Notes: generated by a model not told the origin, from the sequence alone. Positions 25,088 to 34,094 are shown, numbered from the stretch's first letter. The stretch is 64,000 nt of DNA from Ruania rhizosphaerae (GCF_009805705.1 NZ_VSMB01000002.1:310001-374000), one strand, 5' to 3'. Program-made: numbers and translations.

Positions 25088-26550
25088 GCATCACCACCGC
25101 CCCGGACCCACTCCGGACCCTGATCGACGGCACCTGGGTCGCAGGCGATCTCGGCACCCTCGACTCGGTCAACCCGGCAGACGCACGTGACGTCGTCGCA
25201 CGAGTTCCCGCGCTGAGCGCCGCCCAGGCCACGGCCGCAGTGACCGCAGCAGCCCGCGCCCTGCCCAGCTGGCGGGCCACGAGCAGCATCGACCGCGGCA
25301 AGGTGCTCTTCGCGGCGGCCGCCGGGATCCGTGACCGCGCCGGTGAGCTGCGCGATCTGATCGTCCGCGAGATGGGCAAGTCGCCTGCCGAGGCAACGAT
25401 CGAGGTCGAGCGCAGCGCGGAGATGCTCGAGTTCAACGCGGGACTGGCACGCCTGCCCTACGGTGACGTGATCCCGGACCGCCGGCCAGAGGTGTCGGCG
25501 TGGACCACCCACGAGCCGATCGGCGTGGTCCTGGCGATCACGCCGTGGAACGACCCGCTGATGGTGCCCTGCCGCAAGCTCGGGCCCGCCCTGGTGCTCG
25601 GGAACACGGCTGTGCTCAAGCCGTCCCCGGACACACCGGCCGTGGCGCTCGTTCTCGCCGAGATCTTCGCCGCCGCGGGCCTTCCCGACGGCGTGGTGAA
25701 CGTCGTCACGGGAGACGTCACCGAGGTGGGGGACGCCCTCGTGAACGACCTCCGCATCGCCGGGATCACGTTCACCGGGTCCACCGCGACCGGTCACCAT
25801 CTCAGCCACGCCGTGGCGGGGCGACCGACCCGGCTGCAGACCGAGATGGGTGGCAAGAACTCCGCCGTCATCATGTCCGACGCGGATGTGACGGCCTCGC
25901 TGGAGGCCCTCATCCCTGCCATCTTCGGCCAGACCGGGCAACGGTGTACCGCCGTCAGCCGGCTGCTGGTGCACTCCTCCCGCGTGGCGGAGGTCGAGGC
26001 TCAGCTGGCCGAGCGCGCCCGCGCCATCGGGCTGGGTCATCAGGGCGAGGGCACCACGATCGGTCCGGTGGTCAACGACCGGCAACTGCAGAAGGTGCTT
26101 GGCATGATCGGCACGGCCGAGCAGGAAGGTGCCACGATAGCCGTCGGCGGTGACCGTCCCATTGACGGCGACCTCGGCATGGGTTGCTACGTCACCCCCA
26201 CAGTGCTCACCTCGGTGACCACTCAGATGCGCATCTGGTCCGAGGAGGTCTTCGGTCCGGTCGTCGCGGTGGTCGCCTTCGACGAGCTCGATCAGGCGAT
26301 CGAGATGGTCAACGACACCGAATACGGGCTCGCGGCAGGCATCTTCACGAAGGACCTCGCCACCGCCCACCGCTTCGTCGAGCGGGTCGACGCCGGCCAG
26401 GTGGTGATCAACCTGCCACCCAGCGGCTGGGACGTGCACCAACCGTTCGGCGGGTTCAAGGAATCCGGCTCACCGTTCAAGGAGCACGGCCTCGACGGAC
26501 TGGCCTTCTATCGCCGGATCAAGACCGCCGCCATGAACATCGCTCACTGA
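25084..26550 (+). CDS. NAD(P)-dependent aldehyde dehydrogenase
   Basis: The protein (488 residues) is a full-length aldehyde dehydrogenase: ITPWNDPLMVPCRKLGPAL for the cofactor site, FTGSTATGHHL, the Glu motif LQTEMGGKNSAVI, the catalytic Cys in GQTGQRCTAVSRLLV, EEVFGPVVAVV, and the terminal HQPFGGFKESG. It oxidises an aldehyde, probably a semialdehyde or the aldehyde from the aldolase step, to an acid in the cytosol. It resembles the alpha-ketoglutarate/succinate semialdehyde branch, but specificity cannot be read. The ATG at 25084 overlaps the dehydratase stop by four bases, so longer in-frame starts inside the dehydratase gene are rejected. Confidence 0.9.
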   Translation: MSITTAPDPLRTLIDGTWVAGDLGTLDSVNPADARDVVARVPALSAAQATAAVTAAARALPSWRATSSIDRGKVLFAAAAGIRDRAGELRDLIVREMGKSPAEATIEVERSAEMLEFNAGLARLPYGDVIPDRRPEVSAWTTHEPIGVVLAITPWNDPLMVPCRKLGPALVLGNTAVLKPSPDTPAVALVLAEIFAAAGLPDGVVNVVTGDVTEVGDALVNDLRIAGITFTGSTATGHHLSHAVAGRPTRLQTEMGGKNSAVIMSDADVTASLEALIPAIFGQTGQRCTAVSRLLVHSSRVAEVEAQLAERARAIGLGHQGEGTTIGPVVNDRQLQKVLGMIGTAEQEGATIAVGGDRPIDGDLGMGCYVTPTVLTSVTTQMRIWSEEVFGPVVAVVAFDELDQAIEMVNDTEYGLAAGIFTKDLATAHRFVERVDAGQVVINLPPSGWDVHQPFGGFKESGSPFKEHGLDGLAFYRRIKTAAMNIAH

Positions 26551-26572
26551 CGATCCAGAACGGACCACCCCC

Positions 26573-27484
26573 ATGACCAACCCGCCCCTGTACATCCTCG
26601 CCTTCGACCACCGCGTCTCCCTGAACAAGATGTTCGGCCCGCACGGCAGCACCTACGCAGGTGCGAACGGCTCCACCACCGTCGACTACAGCCTGCTGAA
26701 GGAGATCATCTACGACGGCCTCCTCACCGCCCTCCCGGCCCTATCCCTGTCCACCTCGGACGTGGGAATCCTGGTGGACGAGGAGTTCGGCGCCGGCGTG
26801 GCCCGCCGCGCCCGCCAGGACGGCGTCCTGCTGGCCATGCCGGCGGAGAAGAGCATGGCCAAGATCTTCGAGCTCGAGTACGGCGACGAGTTCGCCAGTC
26901 ACATCGAGGAGTTCGACCCGGACCAGGTCAAGATCCTGGCGTTCAAGGACACCTCGCAGCCGGAGGAGGACGCGCGCCTGAGCCGCACTCGGCTGGCCGA
27001 GCTCTCGGACTGGCTGGCCCCACGCCGTCAGAAGTTCATGGTCGAGATTCTCGTGACCCCCACGGCCGAGCACCTGGAGTCCGTGGGCGGGTCCACCGAA
27101 CGGTTCGAGGAGGAGATCCGGCCGCGGCTGATGTGCGAGGCGATCGCCGAGTTGCAGGCCGGCGGCGTGGAGGCCGATGTCTGGAAGGTCGAGGGCCTGC
27201 ACTCCGAGGCCGCCTACCGTGAGGTGGTCACCCAAGCCACTGACGGCGGCCGCACCCACGCGCAGACCATCATCCTCGGGCGTGGGGCGCCTGAGGAGAC
27301 CGTACGCGGCTGGCTGCGTATGGGAGCTGCAGTCCCGGGGTTGGACGGGTTCGCGATCGGTCGTTCCACCTGGAGCGACGCGGTGACCGCGTTCATGGAC
27401 GGCCACCTCGACAGGACCGGCGCGGCACAGCAGATCGGACGCAACTTCGCCGAGTACGTCACCGTCTTCCGGGAGCAGCGATGA
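26573..27484 (+). CDS. DUF2090 (IolC C-terminal-like) aldolase-type protein
   Basis: The 303-residue protein begins PPLYILAFDHRVSLNKMFGP, the signature of DUF2090, the domain fused to the C-terminus of IolC-type kinases and related to sugar-phosphate aldolases such as LacD. Further marks are LVDEEFGAGVARRAR, DQVKILAFKDTS, FMVEILVTP, VWKVEGL and IILGRGAPEETVRGWL, which suggest a TIM barrel binding a phosphorylated keto-deoxy sugar acid. Here it is a separate protein followed at once by a kinase, the reverse of the IolC fusion, so it probably cleaves the phosphorylated product of that kinase. It overlaps the kinase start by four bases. Confidence 0.78.
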   Translation: MTNPPLYILAFDHRVSLNKMFGPHGSTYAGANGSTTVDYSLLKEIIYDGLLTALPALSLSTSDVGILVDEEFGAGVARRARQDGVLLAMPAEKSMAKIFELEYGDEFASHIEEFDPDQVKILAFKDTSQPEEDARLSRTRLAELSDWLAPRRQKFMVEILVTPTAEHLESVGGSTERFEEEIRPRLMCEAIAELQAGGVEADVWKVEGLHSEAAYREVVTQATDGGRTHAQTIILGRGAPEETVRGWLRMGAAVPGLDGFAIGRSTWSDAVTAFMDGHLDRTGAAQQIGRNFAEYVTVFREQR

Positions 27485-28899
27485 GAGGTGAGCTCCTGCT
27501 GGGTGTCGATGTGGGCAGCACCTCGATCAAGGTGCAGGCCGTCGACGCCGGCGGCGTACGCCGCTCCCTCGTCTCTGCACCCACCCCGTGGACTGGGCCG
27601 GCCGGTGCCCGCCATGCCGAGGCGGACGCTCTGCTCGGGATCGTGCTCCGGCAGATGCGGATGGCCAAGGACCAGGCCGGTGGCGGGCGGATCGCCGGGA
27701 TCGGACTCACCGGATTCGCCGAGTCCGGGGTCATGATCGACGCCGCCGGAACCGCGCTCACGCCCGTGCTGCCGTGGTACGACCTCAATGGCGACGACAT
27801 CATCGCCGATCTCGCCGGCGGCATCGGGCACCGTACATTCAGCGGCGTCACCGGGCTGGCGGTCAACCACAAGCCCAGCATCATGAAGTTCCGCTGGTTC
27901 GCCCGCAACTGCGCCGAACCTCGGCGCTGGGCTCGATGGCTGAGCGTCGAGGAGTGGATCGCCTACGCACTGACCGGTGAGCAGGCGACCGAGATGTCGC
28001 TGGCCAGCCGGACCGGGTTGTTCGACGTACTCAAGGCCACTGAGGCCGAGGACGTGCTCGACAGCCTGGATCTGCCGCGAGGACTGCTCGCTCCACTCGT
28101 CCACGCCGGCGAGCGGGTGGGTACCGTCACCGGCGCACACCCCTCCTTGGATCGCGCCGCGGTGACCATCGCCGGGATGGACCACCTCGCCGCCAGCGTC
28201 GGCCTCGGTGCCACCGGGGCCGGTGACATGATCGATTCGTGCGGAACCGGTGAATCCATCATCCGCCGCCTCGGCGCGGGGAACCTGACCCGTGAGCAGG
28301 TGGCCGATGCCGTGGACGCGGAGATCGCCATCGGCCGCGACGTCCTCCCGGACTCCCTACAGGGGATGTGCAGCCTGCGATCGGGGATCGGGCTGTGGCG
28401 CTTCATGAAGCTGCTCGGCCTGGGCGAGTCCGACCTGGACCACCTGGACGAGGAGGCATTCGACCTCGTGCTCGGCCCGGACGACCCGCACGTCGACGAG
28501 ATCTGGCTCGAACGCGCGACCTTGACCAACATCGGCTACGAACCTCGCCCTGCGATGGTGTGGCGAGCTGCCGTGGAGTGCATCGGGCGCCGCGCGGCCG
28601 AGCTCGCCGACCGACTGGACGCTCTGGCCGGCCCGCGGACCCAGCTGGTACTCACCGGCGGCGGGCTCCGGACCCGGACGATGCGCAAGGTGCGCGCGGA
28701 CCACATGGGTCCATATCACATCCCTGAGGTGGATGAGGCGACCAGTCGCGGCGCTGCGGAGCTCGCAGCCGTGGCAGCGGGCCTGCGGCCTGCGTTCGAG
28801 CTCAACCCCCGGCCATCGCCAGGGGCCGCACCCGGTGCCGAGGTCGGAGTCGAAGCAGGCACCGAATCGGACGACGCCGTGTTCTCCGCCCCACACTGA
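27481..28899 (+). CDS. FGGY family carbohydrate kinase
   Basis: The protein (472 residues) has the ASKHA-fold FGGY features: LLGVDVGSTSIKVQAVDA (phosphate 1), GIGLTGFAESGVMID, VEEWIAYALTGEQATEMS, and VLTGGGLRTRTMRKVRADHM (adenosine site) with ATSRGAAELAAVAAG near the end. It phosphorylates a sugar, polyol or keto-deoxy acid with ATP. The last ~30 residues are a low-complexity Pro/Ala/Glu tail. The ATG at 27481 overlaps the stop of the DUF2090 gene, so the two steps are tightly coupled. Substrate unknown. Confidence 0.88.
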   Translation: MRGELLLGVDVGSTSIKVQAVDAGGVRRSLVSAPTPWTGPAGARHAEADALLGIVLRQMRMAKDQAGGGRIAGIGLTGFAESGVMIDAAGTALTPVLPWYDLNGDDIIADLAGGIGHRTFSGVTGLAVNHKPSIMKFRWFARNCAEPRRWARWLSVEEWIAYALTGEQATEMSLASRTGLFDVLKATEAEDVLDSLDLPRGLLAPLVHAGERVGTVTGAHPSLDRAAVTIAGMDHLAASVGLGATGAGDMIDSCGTGESIIRRLGAGNLTREQVADAVDAEIAIGRDVLPDSLQGMCSLRSGIGLWRFMKLLGLGESDLDHLDEEAFDLVLGPDDPHVDEIWLERATLTNIGYEPRPAMVWRAAVECIGRRAAELADRLDALAGPRTQLVLTGGGLRTRTMRKVRADHMGPYHIPEVDEATSRGAAELAAVAAGLRPAFELNPRPSPGAAPGAEVGVEAGTESDDAVFSAPH

Positions 28900-29000
28900 C
28901 GCATCCAGATGGCCTCCCGACTGCCCGACGCCCTCCGGGGATCGGGCCACACGGCCTCAACCGAATACTGACCCCGATCCCCACACCCAACCCCAACCAC

Positions 29001-29012
29001 GCACACCTGTGC
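29001..29012 (+). promoter_or_regulatory. 12-bp dyad before the second sugar ABC operon
   Basis: GCACACCTGTGC has matching GCACA/TGTGC arms around CC, 29 bases before the ATG at 29041. The 141-base gap between the kinase and binding-protein genes is the largest in this operon, so internal control or an RNA hairpin here is possible. The evidence is weak. Confidence 0.3.
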
Positions 29013-29040
29013 AACGACGCAACGAAAGGTGGATACGTCG

Positions 29041-30354
29041 ATGAGGACACACATGAGAAGGGGCACCGCACTCGCAGCGGGCCTGACCGCCGTCGGGCTC
29101 GGACTCACTGCCTGTGGCTCCGGCTCCGGCGAAGGCAACGACGGCGGCGCACCCGCCGAGGTGACTCCCGCCGGTGAGGACGAGACCGTCGACATCACGA
29201 TCTGGTTCGGCCGGGAAGACTTCCAGCCGGCCGACGGTTTCGAATCCTTCAACGCCGAGCACCCGAACATCAACGTCACGGCGGACGTTATCCCGCTGGA
29301 GCAGGCGCCGACCGACTTCATCCGCCAGTATCGCGCCGACGACGCCCCCGACATCCTCCAGGCTCCGTTCGAGTCGGCCACAGTCCTCTACGCGCAGGAT
29401 GTGCTGATGGATATCACCCCGATCAAGGAGGCGTGGGCCGAGGAGAACCCCGAGAACTACGACGCCCTCCTGGACGTGGCGTGGGACGTGGCCGAGTGGG
29501 ACGGCGTCCCGCATGGGGTCGCAACGTCGATCGGTTCGATCTGGCTCACCTACCGCTCCGACTGGCTCGATGAGGCCGGACTTGACGTCCCTGAGACCTA
29601 TGACGACGTGCTGGCGGCCGCCGCTGAACTCACCGAGGACGGCCGCTACGGCTTCGCCTACCCCGGGTCGCGGGACGGCACGCCCATGGACCGCTTCATG
29701 CGCCCGTTCCTCGCGATGGGTGGACAGGTCGACGACGCCGGCACTCCGCAGCTGGACTCCGAGGCCGGGGTCTACGCCCTGGAGTTCCTGCAGGAGCTCG
29801 TGCGATCTGGCGCCGTCAGCTCGGAGACCCTCGCCTGGGGGCACGCCGACGAGCGTGGCTCCTTCATCGGCAGCAGCTCGGCGATGTTCCACAACGGCAT
29901 GAACATCATGCCGGAGATCGACCAGGCGCTGGAGTACGGCGAACAGTGGGACGTAGCGCCGATGCCGTACCGGCCCGGCGCCGAGGACGAGCACCGGGCA
30001 ACCGTACGGGCATGGCCGTACTACGTCAGTGCTGCCACCGAGCACCCCTACGAGGTGGGGCTTGTGCTGCAGTACCTCGCGAGCGCCGAGGTCCAGTCCG
30101 AGATCGGGCTGCGTTACCAGTCGCCGTCGTCGGCTGCGGTCCTGCACGACCCGGCCTTCCTGGAGCAGCAGCCGTGGCTCGAGGAGCTGTTGCCCGCTGT
30201 GGAGGAGATGGAGGCTCTGCCGGTGCACCAGCGTCAACCGGAGGTGCACGAGATCCTCTTCGACGCCACCCAGGAAGTGCTGCAGAACCCCGACGCCGAC
30301 GCCGCTGCGGTCGCCGCCACCTATCAGGCGCAGCTCGACGCGCTCAACGAGTGA
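29041..30354 (+). CDS. ABC transporter sugar-binding lipoprotein
   Basis: This 437-residue family 1 solute-binding protein has a lipoprotein signal ending LTAC with Cys25, then a Gly/Glu/Ala linker and a mature start at DITIWFGREDF. YRADDAPDILQAPFESATV is typical of sugar receptors. The start chosen is the ATG at 29041, because AAAGGTGG lies eight bases upstream; the GTG at 29029 would overlap that ribosome binding site. It probably captures the sugar acid or polyol degraded by the upstream enzymes. No ATPase is encoded nearby. Confidence 0.9.
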   Translation: MRTHMRRGTALAAGLTAVGLGLTACGSGSGEGNDGGAPAEVTPAGEDETVDITIWFGREDFQPADGFESFNAEHPNINVTADVIPLEQAPTDFIRQYRADDAPDILQAPFESATVLYAQDVLMDITPIKEAWAEENPENYDALLDVAWDVAEWDGVPHGVATSIGSIWLTYRSDWLDEAGLDVPETYDDVLAAAAELTEDGRYGFAYPGSRDGTPMDRFMRPFLAMGGQVDDAGTPQLDSEAGVYALEFLQELVRSGAVSSETLAWGHADERGSFIGSSSAMFHNGMNIMPEIDQALEYGEQWDVAPMPYRPGAEDEHRATVRAWPYYVSAATEHPYEVGLVLQYLASAEVQSEIGLRYQSPSSAAVLHDPAFLEQQPWLEELLPAVEEMEALPVHQRQPEVHEILFDATQEVLQNPDADAAAVAATYQAQLDALNE

Positions 30355-30421
30355 CCTGACGCCGGTGCTGCCGCGGGACATGCCCGCGGCAGCACCGGCT
30401 GCGACAACGGACGGACAAGTC

Positions 30422-31333
30422 ATGACACAGATCGACGCGAGGCAGACCGTTCCCCGCCGCAGATCGCGGCGGGAGCGCGGTGAGCGCTTCTACCCCTACC
30501 TGTTCCTGGCGCCGGCGATCGTGCTGATCGTCGCGGTGCTGGCCTATCCCGTGCTGAAGGGCATCCGGGACACGTTCTTCCGGATCGACCTGTACCAGAT
30601 CGGTGAACCATTCATCGGGCTGGAGAACTACATCGAGGTCCTGCGGGACCCGATCTTCCTCAACTCCCTCACGCGCTCGGTCGTCTTCGTGGTGGCCACC
30701 GTGGTTGTCGGCACCGCGATGTCGATGGCGTTCGCCCTCGCCCTGCATCACATCGGGTTCGGGACCCGGGCCTTCAGGGCCGTCTCGCTCGTGCCCTACC
30801 TCGTCTCCGGTGTGGCCTCCGGTGTGATGTTCCGCTTCCTGTTCACCAGTGAGGGCGGGCTGGTCCCCTACGTGATGGACGTGTTCGGGATCGAGAGCAG
30901 CCTCTCGCTCGCCTCACCCGCCCAGGCCATGATCATCGTGATCATCGCCAACATCTGGCACATCACACCGTTCGCCACCCTGATCGTGCTCGGCGGGCTG
31001 CAGATGATGAACAAGGAGATGCTCGAGGCCGCGCGGATCGACGGGGCCAACTCCTGGCAGAGCTTCACTGCCGTGGTCCTGCCGTCCCTGGCACCCCAGG
31101 TGGCCCTGACGCTGGTGTGGCTGACCTTCGCGAGCTTCAACATCTTCGACCTGATCATGCCGTTGACCGGCGGCGGACCCAACCGGGCCACCGATGTGCT
31201 CGCGATCTACATGTACAGCCTCGGATTCACCGAGCTGAACTACTCGAAGGCCTCAGTGGTGATGGTGTGCCTGCTCGTGATCAATACGGCACTCAGCGGT
31301 CTCTACCTGAAGATCTTCCCGAAGGACGACTGA
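30422..31333 (+). CDS. ABC transporter permease, sugar type (MalF/UgpA-like)
   Basis: The protein (303 residues) has a basic N-terminus (RRRSRRERGERFYPY), about six helices beginning LFLAPAIVLIVAVLAYPVL, and the EAA loop EAARIDGANSWQSFTAVVLP. The ATG at 30422 begins the conserved part; in-frame upstream codons lie inside the binding-protein gene. One base separates its stop from the next ATG. It pairs with that second permease to form the membrane channel of the importer. Confidence 0.92.
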   Translation: MTQIDARQTVPRRRSRRERGERFYPYLFLAPAIVLIVAVLAYPVLKGIRDTFFRIDLYQIGEPFIGLENYIEVLRDPIFLNSLTRSVVFVVATVVVGTAMSMAFALALHHIGFGTRAFRAVSLVPYLVSGVASGVMFRFLFTSEGGLVPYVMDVFGIESSLSLASPAQAMIIVIIANIWHITPFATLIVLGGLQMMNKEMLEAARIDGANSWQSFTAVVLPSLAPQVALTLVWLTFASFNIFDLIMPLTGGGPNRATDVLAIYMYSLGFTELNYSKASVVMVCLLVINTALSGLYLKIFPKDD

Positions 31334-31334
31334 C

Positions 31335-32246
31335 ATGACGACTCTCTCGACGCCACCCACCCGGTCAGGACCACGACGCCAGTCGCCAGTGGTGACGCAC
31401 CGCGCCGCCCGCCCGCGCTGGGCAGTGGCCGTCCGGCGCAACTGGCTCGCCACCGCCGCCATCGTGGTGCTGATGGTGTGGACCCTGGCACCATTTCTGT
31501 GGTCCGTCTCGGCAGCGTTCACCCCACGCCTGGAGATCTTCACCGATCCGGGTCTCATCCCGGCCAACCCGACCATCGAGGCGTTTCGCACGGTGATCGA
31601 GTTCGACGGATTCTGGCGCTACCTCCTCAACAGCGCGATCCTGGCCGTCACCTCGACCTTCTTCTCGGTGATCGTTGCCGCGATGGCCGGCTACGCCTTC
31701 GCCCGCTACGCCTTCCGGATGCGGCACCTGCTTCTCGCGCTCGTGCTCGTGCCCCGCCTGGTCCCCCGGGTCAGCCTCGTCATCCCGCTCTACCAGATCT
31801 TGGAGCGGGTCGGGATGCTGAACACCTACACCGCCCTCATCGTGATCTACACGGCCACGGCCGTTCCGCTGGCCACCTGGATCATGGCCGGTTTCATCAG
31901 GGCCGTCCCGGTCGAGCTGGAGGAGGCTGCCTCGATCGACGGTGCGGGGATCGTCACCCGGTTCGTCCGCATCATCCTGCCGCTCTCGATCCCCGCGATC
32001 GTCACAGTGGCCGTACTCGGCTTCCGCGAGGCATGGAACGAGTTCCCGTTCGTCCTGGCGTTCACCAGCGAGCAGGGCATGCGCACCATGTCCTACCAGC
32101 TGTTCCTGCTCCAGGACACGCTCGGGGTCCCGGACTGGCCGGTGATCCAGGCGTTCTCGCTGATGTCGATCCTGCCGGTGCTGCTGATCTACCTCCGGTT
32201 CGAGAAGAAGATCGTCAGCGGCCTGATGGGAGGAGCGCTGAAGTGA
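31335..32246 (+). CDS. ABC transporter permease, sugar type (MalG/UgpE-like)
   Basis: This second permease (303 residues) has six helices, starting with TAAIVVLMVWTLAPFLWSVS, and the EAA loop EAASIDGAGIVTRFVRIILP. The C-terminus LIYLRFEKKIVSGLMGGALK matches the MalG-type end. The stop overlaps the GTG of the oxidase gene (GTGA), tying transport to the last enzyme of the operon. The ATPase is presumably a shared MsiK-type protein. Confidence 0.92.
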   Translation: MTTLSTPPTRSGPRRQSPVVTHRAARPRWAVAVRRNWLATAAIVVLMVWTLAPFLWSVSAAFTPRLEIFTDPGLIPANPTIEAFRTVIEFDGFWRYLLNSAILAVTSTFFSVIVAAMAGYAFARYAFRMRHLLLALVLVPRLVPRVSLVIPLYQILERVGMLNTYTALIVIYTATAVPLATWIMAGFIRAVPVELEEAASIDGAGIVTRFVRIILPLSIPAIVTVAVLGFREAWNEFPFVLAFTSEQGMRTMSYQLFLLQDTLGVPDWPVIQAFSLMSILPVLLIYLRFEKKIVSGLMGGALK

Positions 32247-33490
32247 GTGCTGGCGGGGCGAGCAGCACCCGGTACGACGCGGTAGTCGTCGGGGCCGGCA
32301 TCGTCGGCCTGGCCACGGCCCGGGAGCTCCTCGCCCGCCGCCCGGCCGGCCGGGTGCTAGTGGTCGAGAAGGAAGACCGGATCGCAGCTCACCAGACCAG
32401 TCACAACTCGGGCGTGATCCACGCCGGGGTGTACTACGCACCGGGGTCCCTGAAGGCACGCCTGTGCCGGGCCGGGGCGCGGGCGACGAAGGAGTTCTGC
32501 GCTGAGCACCGGATCCCGCTGCGCACCACCGGCAAGCTGGTCGTGGCGACGAACGAGCGTGAACTGGCGCGCCTGGACGGTCCGGACGGCCTGGAGCAGC
32601 GTTCCCGGGCAAACGGACTCACCGTCGAGCGCCTCGGGTCGGCGGAGCTGGCGGAGCGGGAACCGATGGTCCGGGGGCTGGGCGCCCTGTGGGTCCCCGA
32701 TTCGGGCATCGTCTCCTACTCCCGGGTGGCGGAGGCGCTGGCAGAGGACATCCTGCGCGAGGGCGGGTCACTGCGCCTGAATACTCGAGTGACCGGGATC
32801 GAGGAGAAGCCGAGGGAGGTCCGGCTCCGGGTCCAGGGTGCCGTCACCGACGACGAGGAGATCATCGTGGCCGATCGCCTGGTCGTGTGCGCGGGACTGC
32901 AGTCGGACCGGCTCGCTGCACTCGGCGGACTCGGGGGCGGGTTCTCGATCATCCCCTTCCGGGGCGAGTACTTCCACCTGCCTCCCGAGCGGTCCGATGT
33001 GGTGTCCTCGCTGATCTACCCGGTGCCCGATCCTGGGCTCCCGTTCCTCGGCGTCCACCTCAGCCCGACGATCGATGGGCTCGTGACTGTCGGCCCGAAC
33101 GCCGTGCTGGGTGCGGCGCGCGAGGGGTACCGCAAGTACTCCCTGTCGCCGGCCGACCTGCGGGACATCGCCGGGTTCCCAGGGAGTTGGCGAATGGCCA
33201 GGGGGAAAGTGCGCACCGGTCTACGGGAGATGCGCAACTCGACCTTCCGGCGCGGATACCTGCGCGAGTGCCGCAGGTATCTGCCGGATCTTGGGGTGCG
33301 TGACCTACAGCCTGCGACGGCGGGGATCCGTGCGCAGGCCGTCCGCTCCGACGGCACCCTCGTCGACGACTTCCTGTGGCGCTCCAGCGAGCGGCAGCTG
33401 CACGTGTGCAATGCCCCCTCCCCCGCTGCAACCGCTGCGATGCCGATCGCCTCGATGATCGCGGACAGGTTCTGGCCGACCGAACCTTGA
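32243..33490 (+). CDS. lhgO: L-2-hydroxyglutarate oxidase-like FAD enzyme
   Basis: The 415-residue flavoprotein opens with the Rossmann motif DAVVVGAGIVGLATARELL and LVVEKEDRIAAHQTSHNSGV, then IHAGVYYAPGSLKARLCRAG, all typical of LhgO/DAO-type enzymes. A later NAPSPAATAAMPIASMIADR closes the FAD site. LhgO oxidises L-2-hydroxyglutarate to 2-oxoglutarate, passing electrons to the respiratory chain. In this sugar-acid operon a different 2-hydroxy acid is possible. GTG 32243 overlaps the permease stop by four bases. It is the last gene, followed by a 33-bp palindrome. Confidence 0.82.
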   Translation: MSAGGASSTRYDAVVVGAGIVGLATARELLARRPAGRVLVVEKEDRIAAHQTSHNSGVIHAGVYYAPGSLKARLCRAGARATKEFCAEHRIPLRTTGKLVVATNERELARLDGPDGLEQRSRANGLTVERLGSAELAEREPMVRGLGALWVPDSGIVSYSRVAEALAEDILREGGSLRLNTRVTGIEEKPREVRLRVQGAVTDDEEIIVADRLVVCAGLQSDRLAALGGLGGGFSIIPFRGEYFHLPPERSDVVSSLIYPVPDPGLPFLGVHLSPTIDGLVTVGPNAVLGAAREGYRKYSLSPADLRDIAGFPGSWRMARGKVRTGLREMRNSTFRRGYLRECRRYLPDLGVRDLQPATAGIRAQAVRSDGTLVDDFLWRSSERQLHVCNAPSPAATAAMPIASMIADRFWPTEP

Positions 33491-33502
33491 GTAGGACCTC
33501 TC

Positions 33503-33535
33503 CTTGCTCAAGTTTTCTGAGAAAGCTTGAGCAAG
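33503..33535. repeat. 33-bp near-perfect palindrome after lhgO
   Basis: The arms CTTGCTCAAGTTTTCT and AGAAAGCTTGAGCAAG are complementary at 15 of 16 positions (the odd pair would be U-G in RNA) around a single central G. It lies 13 bases past the lhgO stop, in a locally AT-richer stretch that also borders a degraded Fic gene. It may be an operon terminator or a recombination/operator site. Confidence 0.6.
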
Positions 33536-33682
33536 ATCGGGTGCATGCTCCCGATCCGCCGTTCGATCACGTCGAGGACCACTGGGTCGCCGAGTCTGAT
33601 GGCATGAGGAGTCGATCCGCGATGGCGGCCGCCTCGGGCCCCTATCGTTCCACTGTTCCCGCACGTATCCAACGTCCGGACC

Positions 33683-34054
33683 ATGGAGGTCGCGCTCCGA
33701 CTCGCCGATCGATTCGACATTGACGCGATCCTCCAGATGCACCGGACATTGCTGATCGGTCAGGCAGGGGCCGAGATCCACGCCGGACAGTGGAGGGATC
33801 AGCTCGTATGGATCGGTACCTCCAGCGTCGGCCCACGTGGAGCAAGCCATGTGGCACCTCAGGCTCCGCTCGTGCCGGCCGCGATGGACGACCTGGCGCA
33901 GTTCACCCGTCGGAACCATCTCCCCATCCTCGTCCAGGTGGCAATCGCCCACGCACAGTTCGAGAACATCCATCCGTTCGTCAACGGCAATGGGCGGACT
34001 GGACGGGCCATCACGGTCCTCGACCAGTACGCACAGAGGTTGATCCGCCGCTGA
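33683..34054 (+). pseudogene. Fic-domain protein remnant
   Basis: About 120 residues match the middle of Fic/Filamentation-type AMP-transferases: MEVALRLADRFDIDAILQMH, EIHAGQWRDQLVWIGTS, AAMDDLAQFTRR, and the active motif HPFVNGNGRTGR. The in-frame codons just before 33683 (HVSNVRT) also look family-like, but a TGA at 33605 stops the frame. Intact Fic proteins of this type are ~370 residues; the N-terminal inhibitory part and everything after TGRA are missing, and the tail ITVLDQYAQRLIRR looks like out-of-frame sequence. This is a decayed gene, possibly left by a mobile or toxin-type locus. Toxic activity is unlikely. Confidence 0.7.
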
Positions 34055-34094
34055 AGCCGGCTCGGTGAGTGAGTGACGCTCAGCGCCGAGGTTC

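Noticed and set aside
28900-29040. Riboswitch before the second sugar ABC binding protein
   Set aside because: The 141-base gap shows only a 12-bp dyad; no conserved riboswitch core was recognised.
33508-33720. 71-codon leftward frame overlapping the 33-bp palindrome and the Fic remnant
   Set aside because: Its end reads plausibly (VVLDVIERRIGSMHPILLKL), but it overlaps the Fic-like sequence and its start lies in it. I cannot support it as a gene.
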